From contig JAPEIS010000006.1 in assembly GCA_029531795.1 (NCBI GenBank), positions 1,364,001 to 1,428,000 of the forward strand: a stretch of 64,000 nucleotides of DNA. The letters are read 5' to 3'. The notes below the pieces were generated by a model. The model ran no database searches. It saw only the letters and a list, made by a program, of their open reading frames with translations, and was not told the origin of the DNA. Both the position numbers and the translations under genes were made by a program. Position 1 is the stretch's first letter, and each line of letters starts with the position of its first letter. The stretch is from Sclerotinia nivalis. Lineage: Eukaryota; Ascomycota; Leotiomycetes; Helotiales; Sclerotiniaceae. Of the stretch, positions 56,863-64,000 are shown piece after piece.

Positions 56863-59764
56863 ATGAGCGTGTCGAGTCTTGCACCCCCTACAACTTTCCA
56901 CACCATGGTTGACGATACCATGGAGATAGCTTCTGAGCATGGGCATAACATAGTCGAGGAAGACATTGACATTGATATTGACCTCACCACTGGCCATGTC
57001 GATGAAGATGATATCCTAGATGATATTGATGCAGATGCAGACTTCGACACAAATATTACCGACGTACCCGCACATGTCGAGACAGACGATCTGATGCTTG
57101 ACGATGACCGTGATGATGCATCATACCATATGGAAGATGCAGACTTGTTGGAGGAGGAAGCAGATGATCATAATATGGAACAGGAACCTGCTGGTTTGTC
57201 ATTCGCGACCGATGATCCTTCCGGTGATTCTTTCAACGAGGTACAGTCTACAGAGTTGAGTATCGTGGATACCGGCGTTTCCGATCAATTTTGGGACGAT
57301 GCTCAAGTGGCACAAGAGTCGGATGAAGCTGCAAATGCGCAGGACACAGCAGCAACCGTACATGGTTCAGAACACGTAGTCGACAATAGTGCCGATAATG
57401 TCAATAATTTAAATACCAAGGATACCCAGGACCTTGCGCCCGCTTCGTTTCCTCATTCGCCCACTGAAAATACACAATCCGACAGCCCGCAAAATCACAA
57501 CTACGATGAGCCCAATAAAGAAAATCTCGAGAACAATTTAGATCAGCCAACAAACACTGTCGAGCCGAATGATCCCAATATATATGCCGAGGATCAAGAA
57601 CATCTCGATTTGAATACGGCATCCATTGAAAGTGGCCCAATCGATCCCAGCACAAACGCCGAGGATCAAGAACAAGAACATTCCAATCTAAACACAGCTT
57701 CTGCCGAAAAGAGCTTGAGCGATCCAAATAGCCCTACACTCGATTCCTCGAAGGATTTGGAGAATCAACATCATGCTCGTGAAATAGTAGTCAAATACAA
57801 TAACCGAAATTATCCATTGATCAGGAAGTATTCCACCGATCATCCCAACGAATTTTTCTTCGAAGACTCCTCCGTAGTGGAGAAACCGTTCAATGAGTTT
57901 TGCTCCGAAATTCGTAAAGTTCTAATGGAGGAAAATTTACCTAAGGATGACAAGATTAGCTTAATTATTGAAGAGCTTCAATTAGTGATTGAAGAGGTCA
58001 GTATTCACGAGGAATCCCCACCATCACTCTTGACTATGGCTAACTTCCTCTGTAGTCTCAACTCACAAACTACCCTGATGACTTGAGCCTGGGCCAAATC
58101 ATTCGCCTATACGAAAGACTGGTCAACAATGATGGTACCGGAGAAATTCCTCCTTTAAACCTGAGACTCATCATCCAGCCTACAGGATATGATAGATTCT
58201 TAGCACTCTCAAAGGGAGCTGCTGAAGGTAAAGGATTACTTGAATATGTAAATTGGGACGCCGATAGCGAAGATGATCCAACCGAGTTCGGAGAGCCGAC
58301 GGAGAATTATGACAGTCAATCTCCCCCCGACGGATTCAATCCTGAGCTCGAGGAAGGAGATAAATCTACTGAAGCCAACGATGTGTATGACGGGAACTCT
58401 AGCCATGACTCCCATGATGAACAACCACATCTCGATCATGTAGATTCTGCCACTTCAGTCAGTGCTGAAACCCCACAAGGGGAGCAAGGTGATGTGCAAA
58501 GAGAGGTTGATCATCAGCAGTCAGCACCTGCAGAAGTACGAAAATCACCTGAAATTTCCCAGAAACCTGATAGTGAAATTGATGAAGATGGAGACTTTAT
58601 TGATTACGAGGATGAAGAGGACATCGAAAAGCCCTTGAACAATGGAGCTTTGGAGCCCGAACTGCCTCTGACTGATGAGAGCAGGCCACACAACGGTAGA
58701 TCCACCGATTTTAATTTGCCATGCATTCTTCCTGACACTTGTCTTTGTTCCACCTGTAATGACCTTGTTCTAACTGAATGTCGAGCGGCAGAAGAAGAGT
58801 CTCGTCGAAACTCAATCTCTCTTAAAGCAGAGAATGCAGCTGATGGATTGGAGAGCCAAGTGGGCGACGAAACGACCCATACTGATGAGGCTGCTCAGCC
58901 CGAGGAAACCTTTCAAGATTTAGAAAGTGACATTGATTACGAGGAAGAGAACGCCGATGACGTCTTCAATGCCGAGGAACAAGAGGGCTCAGAACCAAAT
59001 GACCTCGAAAATGCCGAAAATGGGATTAACTTGAACGAAACCAATGACGAGGACCGTGAGTACGCCTTGTACGACGACAACAATGAGATCGAACAAACTG
59101 GAGATGATGAAGGTCTTGGTCTAGCAGATGATAACCAGGAAGTACCTCACGATGTTAACATTGAAACCGAGCAGAATGGAGACGGCGAAGGCTTAGATCT
59201 AGCGAATCATACCCTGGAAGTAAATAACGTGGATATTAGTTACGACGATGATCTTGAAAATGGAGAACATCACGACTTCGAGGAAGATGAGTTTGATTTA
59301 GGTGTCGGCGACGAAGAAGACACCGAGTTTCTTCAAAATTATCAACAAGACGATGAAACTGGCAATAATGAATTCCTGCGCATATCTGTGGCCGAGGATA
59401 CCACCACTACCAATATTACGTTCGGTGACAGAGCAGCGGAGACAGACAGCGCTACATTAAGCAATGCTTCGACCGCTGAAATCCAGGGAACGAAGCCAGA
59501 CCTAGCCAATGGACAGGATCAAGAAGACGAAATCGATTACGATGATGACGAAGAGGATCCCCCATCACCAGTGATTGTTCCTCAATCTCCGACCCCAAAG
59601 TCCGAGGAATCACCCGTTTCGAACTCAGGAAAGAGGCCTAGAGCTGAAACAGACTTCGAAGATGGCGACGATTCGATCACCAGTGGTTAGTATTTTCCAA
59701 GGATTTTCAAAGTTATCGGGCATTAAGCTAATAATGAATAGAAGCTAAGCGAATTCGATCATGA
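56863..59764 (+). CDS. Large acidic, repeat-containing protein of unknown function
   Basis: Three exons, 56863-57996, 58056-59685 and 59742-59764, 928 residues; introns 59 and 56 nt with good signals. No family recognised. The N-terminal 300 residues are Asp/Glu/Asn-rich and disordered-looking, with an internal duplication around residues 237-285 (two versions of AEDQE...NLNTAS). A folded-looking segment at about 308-450 spans the first intron (EIVVKYNNRNYPLIRKYSTD, FFFEDSSVVEKPFNEF, SLGQIIRLYERLVNN). The C-terminal half is very acidic, with three spaced copies of an I-D-Y followed by acidic residues (near 557, 670 and 870), a duplicated segment near 718-755, and a short Cys-rich patch near 605 (CLCSTCND). 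The end is basic: GKRPRAETDF then EAKRIRS, nuclear-localisation-like; the last exon supplies AKRIRS. Nuclear chromatin or RNA-related role is inference. A start at 56905 is also possible. Confidence 0.8.
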
Positions 59765-60873
59765 TTTTAACACGACATGATAGTTCTCACTCGGCTCATA
59801 CGGTTTTCCATTTTGACTTGTCCACTGTTTATCATTGTGATCATGATCACTTTTCAACGTCTTCGAAGTCTGTTAGGCCAACCTTTCCGTAATTTAACAG
59901 ATAAAGTATTCAACGAAGAATTGATGACTTGGGACACCTGCGACGCGCGAACCAACAATTTCAGAAAAAATGACTTAAAACGACACTTTCTTTACGGTAG
60001 GTTTTCATAGGTATGATGATATTAACCCCTTCTAATCTTTCCCCTCACCCCTAATCAATCCCCTTTCGTTCCTGTGATACGATCCAATCCCGCACTCAAA
60101 TTCTAGCAACTGGTTCCGTAGCATATAAAGCGCAGTTTAGTGGTCGTGTGGTGGTCGAAAAAGACCAGAATTTGGGTAATATGCGAGGACTTTCTATGGA
60201 GTTTGGCTTTTGCAAGATATGTATATGCGCGATACCCTTCGATATAAGATGGTTTGGTTTTTGGTGGCGTGCAATCTTCAGGGCCAGCATATGGATGGGA
60301 AAATGATGTTGTAGTTTGCAGTGGTTGCCTATTGCTTTTCAAAAGGGAATCGAGATTTGGCTATCAGTCCGCAGTTACTAAAAGTTTTCGTCGTAAAATC
60401 ATAACCATACTTATTTCTCCATGATCCGTGATTTTCACAATATGATCCTGTTATTTTTGCAATTAGTCAATGTAGAAGCTGTACCTCTCTCTGAGCATTC
60501 CATTTTCCAAAACTAAACTCATACACTTGGGATTGAAATCCCAACATTCATTGTCTACATAAAACAGCTCGTAATACCAGATCCTCGACGCGCAATTCCG
60601 ATGGCTCCGGATTCGACGAGGCAATCCCATGAGTCCATAATTTCCTGATAGACAAATCAATCTGGCCATTTGTAATGATAAACAAACACGAATATGAGCT
60701 AGAAATTATGCTGAGCACGCATTCCTTGCTAAGCCTCAAAGACCCGTTGCTTGCGCGTCAAAGACCCCTACAAGACACTTTTAGTACCTGTGAATCGTTT
60801 CTTTGACACCAACCAACACGAAAACCAACCTTTTACTGAGCTACAAATAAAAAGTCATTTTATACTCACTTCG

Positions 60874-60919
60874 GAGTCCATAGGAGTCCATACAGTCCAT
60901 ACAGTCCATACAGTCCATA
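60874..60919 (+). repeat. CAGTCCATA nonanucleotide tandem repeat
   Basis: Five head-to-tail units of GAGTCCATA or CAGTCCATA; the first pair is spaced by one extra G. Perfect copies make up the last three units. Confidence 0.9.
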
Positions 60920-61243
60920 GTTTATAGGTAATTTAACACGGGATAATGTATTTAAAAAGGGGAAACGTCAAAATCATTTTCGATTTTATTTTAAGATGTT
61001 GATATATGATAATAAAAAATTAGTACTTCATGGAAAATGAAAATATGATGTGATTATCCATTGGTTAAGGTTTTCCTTAGTTCTTATGAGTGACTTCACT
61101 ACGGAGTAGGAGTAAAACTACTAAATACTCCGTACATATTACATATACTAAATTTAGAGGAATCAACGGAATAACCAAATCTAGCCAGCCCAACCAAACA
61201 AAGCTGGTCCAAAGAGAGAATAGGGCCAAAGTTCTATGAACCA

Positions 61244-61277
61244 CTCGAACGCTCGAACACTCGAACACTCCGAACAC
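61244..61277 (+). repeat. CTCGAACA octanucleotide tandem repeat
   Basis: Four units of CTCGAACA, the first ending in G and the last with an inserted C. It lies about 540 bp upstream of the NIPA gene start. Confidence 0.85.
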
Positions 61278-61813
61278 TAAAAGACCTTGACTTATGGTTT
61301 CATCTCTTTCACTTCCGTTCCCTAGGCCACAAATATTCCCACACACGAACTTTTAACTTCGATCTCCAAATTTCAAACATCTTGATTTGAAACATCATCC
61401 CACACTACCAAGAAGAACTCTCTGGCCTCAATTATCCATTCTTTCGAAGATTCAGATCCCGTTCATCCATCCATCCAATAGCTCGTTGTCGAATATCGTT
61501 CATTATTTGTTGCCTCGGTCGACAGGCATTCGAACTACAGAATTATCACTAAAGCTAGGGGTGAAACTATCTCATGACCCTCCACGTTTACTTGCGAACA
61601 TCACAATCAATATTTCTGCGAAGGACGCTTCACGGCGACAATTAGGCTTAATAGAAGTTCGACGATAAATTTGCGCCAAATTTACAGCCTTGCGCTTCCC
61701 TCACTTTGATATTGTTACGAGGTCTTTGTCGAGCGTAAGCTCAAAGGCTCAACGTACCAGATAAACAACTTGCAACAACATTAGGAGCGAGAATTCGACT
61801 TTGCGCAGTCAAG

Positions 61814-63399
61814 ATGCTGGAAGACAAGTACGTCAATAATGTCTGCAAGACGTTCAATCGCGCATAATTGTGCCAGTGGTTTCAACAGGCGGAGACTGAC
61901 TGGTGATAAAGATACATAGGGCTGGCGTTAGCCGTTACCTCAACTATGGCGATAGGTATGAAATTACAAATCATAGTAGGGAAGACAGATTGAGGCTAAT
62001 ATTATGTTTTTTTTTTTGCAGGCACAAGTTTTGTCATCACTAAAAAGGTACGGACATTCACACTTCAAATATTCAGTCACAATAATTTACTGACAGCTTC
62101 CTTAGGGGTTAATGGATGCCGAAGAAAGACATGGCTTTGAGGGAGATGGGTTCACATATCTGAGGAGTCCGATATGGTGGGGTGGCATAATAGCATGTAT
62201 GTATGAATATGGATACAGCGCGGGGAAATTAGCTAATAGGATGTGAACAGTAATTGTGGGAGAAATAGCAAATTTTGCAGCATATGCGTTCGCCCCAGCG
62301 ATTCTGGTCACACCTCTCGGAGCGCTCAGTGTCTTGATAGGAGCGGTGCTAGGGTCATACTTTTTGGATGAGAAACTGGGTACGTTGGGGAAGTTGGGCT
62401 GCGCAATATGCTTGATAGGATCGGTCATTATTGTCCTTCACGCGCCTCCAGACAAGGAGATCAAGAGAATAGACGAAATTCTTCATTATGCTATTCAGCC
62501 GGGTATGCCGAAACAACATTCTCTTTTACAGGAAGATGCTGATATTTACAGGATTTCTTTTGTTTTGCCTCTTTGTTGCAGTTTTTGCAGTTGTTATGAT
62601 TTACAGAGTCGCCCCAAAGTATGGCAAGAAGAATCCGCTTGTGTACTTGTCGATTTGTTCAACTGTTGGCGGTATTTCAGTCATGTCAGTCAAGGCGTTT
62701 GGTATTGCGGTAAAGTTGACATTGGGTGGTGAAAATCAATTCATCTATCCCTCTACCTACGTTTTCATTATCGTAACTGTAGTCTGTATTTTGACACAGA
62801 TGAATTACTTCAATAAGGCGCTGAGCCAGTTCCCCACTTCCATGTAAGTCATGTCTGTTTTTCAGCTCGTATATTGAGTCTGACTTCTACCCAGCGTAAA
62901 CCCACTTTACTATGTTTGTTTTACGACTGCAACACTTACTGCTTCATTTATTTTGTACGGCGGTTTTAACACTTCTGATGCGGTCAACACGATTTCCCTT
63001 CTATGCGGATTCCTTGTCATTTTTACAGGAGTCTACCTACTGAACGTCTCGAGAACCGACCCCGAAGGAAACAAGATGATGTCCGGCACAGACGGCATAG
63101 CGACGGACCCTCTTTCTGGCATATCAACGAGACGAAGTATGCAAGCCCGACGAAGCAATGATCCACACAGGATGAGCATGGGAAGCAATGGGTATGGTCG
63201 AGGAGACAGAGAAGGGCTGATCCACGCGTACGACGAAGAAGAGAACGCAGGGTTTGGTCTTGCGGACCTAGGAGAAGACAGCGATGACGACCCGCTACCC
63301 CCGCGAGCTATGAATGGAAAAATCAATGGACATGGCAGTAAGAGGAGTATCAGCGAGCCATCAGAACAGGAGAGGCCGAGCAGATCATCCACTCGGTGA
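61814..63399 (+). CDS. NIPA-type magnesium transporter (DUF803)
   Basis: Multi-pass membrane protein of the NIPA/DUF803 family, related to drug/metabolite transporters; animal members move magnesium across plasma or endosomal membranes. Seven exons: 61814-61827, 61912-61955, 62022-62047, 62106-62196, 62251-62502, 62552-62843 and 62895-63399, 407 residues. The first three exons are only 14, 44 and 26 nt. Splicing gives MLEDKYIGLALAVTSTMAIG, then TSFVITKKGLMDAEERHG, WWGGIIALIVGEIANFAAYAF and PLGALSVLIGAVLGSYFLDE, all hallmarks of the family. About nine hydrophobic spans precede a polar tail from about residue 300, which is Ser/Arg-rich and then acidic (GLADLGEDSDDDPLPPR). Exon 6 has a second acceptor 20 nt upstream (62531) that would break the frame. 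Ion specificity is inferred from the family. Confidence 0.95.
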
Positions 63400-63904
63400 C
63401 CTTTTCCATAATAATAATAATAGCTGATTTGATGTGACGACACACGTTTCGAGACTACTTGCGGAAAAGCTTGGGCTGCATATGCTATTGCAAGGGTTGC
63501 GATTTTCTGTGCTCTTTTCTTTTTGTTTCATTAGAATATCATATTGGCGGCAGGCTGGTCTGCTGGCTAGGGCCATATTTCAAAGTACGACTGCATGAGG
63601 TTTAGGCGTTTGGGTTGCTATTCTGTACAAAAGGAGACGGAAAGGAAAGACATCTGTACGATATATACCTGGGTAAATTAAGGAATGGGCTTTCATGAGG
63701 CGCTATACGCTTAATTTGACTCACTTCGATTGCAATCCGAGGTGGTGGCATTTGATATCACATTTAATAGCATCATGTAACATTATTTTAAAGTGTTTTT
63801 TTAGAGCCGTAAAATTCGTTGGCTAAATATGAATACAAGTCCCTTCAAGTAAGACCCGCATGCAAATATTTGGAAACGCCCATCCTATTTTACCATTGCA
63901 TAAT
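63400..63904. other. Convergent intergenic region
   Basis: About 500 bp between the NIPA gene and the partial gene at the right edge. Contains the converging 3' ends; nothing else seen. Confidence 0.45.
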
Positions 63905-64000
63905 TTATTCCTCTTGAGGAGCTGGAGCAGACTCTTCACCAGCCTGTTCCGATGAGCGAGCGGCCTCAGCAGCTGCTTGAGCAGCGGCAGCCTTCGCACC
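63905..64000 (-). CDS. C-terminus of an unidentified protein, cut by the window edge
   Basis: The minus strand ends in 31 open codons followed by TAA at 63907-63905. The visible tail is Ala-rich then acidic: AKAAAAQAAAEAARSS, then EQAGEESAPAPQEE. Composition and codon use look coding. The gene starts beyond the right edge, so the family cannot be named. Confidence 0.6.
   Translation of the reverse strand, partial: GAKAAAAQAAAEAARSSEQAGEESAPAPQEE

Larger units (their letters stand above)
59765..61813. promoter_or_regulatory. Intergenic with simple repeats, upstream of NIPA gene
   Basis: About 2 kb. Contains two simple tandem repeats (60874-60919 and 61244-61277) and the promoter and leader of the NIPA-type gene. 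Frames at 59777-60010, 60096-60342 and 61387-61668 show no motifs. Nothing else recognised. Confidence 0.45.

Noticed and set aside
59777..60010. 77-codon frame with a hydrophobic start just after the acidic protein gene
   Set aside because: It lies in the expected trailer of that gene, is short, and has no family resemblance.
1..64000. CRISPR array, biosynthetic gene cluster or intact transposon
   Set aside because: No spaced direct repeats, no polyketide or peptide synthetase, terpene or cytochrome P450 genes next to each other, and no transposase or reverse transcriptase frames were seen.

Overview
The window is nuclear DNA of a filamentous ascomycete. Nearly every recognisable gene is interrupted by short introns (about 45 to 165 nt) with GTATGT/GTAAGT-like donors, CTAAC/CTAAT branch sites and YAG acceptors. 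The gene set is fungal: a Ste12 factor with an N-terminal STE domain plus C-terminal C2H2 fingers, a Zn2Cys6 regulator, an NTO1 PHD protein and the glycerophosphocholine acyltransferase. The AT-rich, microsatellite-dotted intergenic DNA and the protein flavour would fit a Leotiomycete of the Botrytis/Sclerotinia kind; that placement is inference.

Layout. 1-10.3 kb is sparse: a doubtful ORF, a Zn2Cys6 transcription factor broken by one in-frame TGA, a short-chain dehydrogenase, and an unknown basic-tailed protein with a decayed partial copy 1.7 kb downstream. 10.3-17 kb is almost a gene desert. 17-21.5 kb holds ste12 behind a long low-complexity leader. 25-31 kb holds a zinc alcohol dehydrogenase and NTO1 (histone acetyltransferase complex) on the minus strand. 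33-35.5 kb holds an MFS sugar transporter with one in-frame TAG, convergent with GPC1 (35.8-37.5 kb). 38.5-46.6 kb carries SMC1 (cohesin), a DUF4149/TMEM205-like membrane protein and KU80 (end joining). 47.5-48.3 kb holds a decayed unknown ORF. 49-56.3 kb is a minus-strand run: an amino-acid/GABA permease, APC4 (anaphase-promoting complex) and delta-COP (RET2). 56.9-59.8 kb is a very acidic nuclear-type protein, and 61.8-63.4 kb a NIPA-type magnesium transporter. The right edge cuts the C-terminus of another minus-strand gene.

Exon models were assembled by hand. For the spliced genes the exon lengths add up to whole codons and the joins restore family motifs. There is no operon logic; neighbours are mostly unrelated housekeeping genes, although four (NTO1, SMC1, KU80, APC4) act on chromosomes. 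I found no tRNA, rRNA, CRISPR or recognisable transposon. The most notable points are three otherwise clean reading frames each broken by a single in-frame stop, a cassette exon in ste12 whose skipping would keep frame while removing the second zinc finger, a strong G-quadruplex motif in a coding strand, and the repeat-built acidic protein. I did not find a convincing new multi-gene system.
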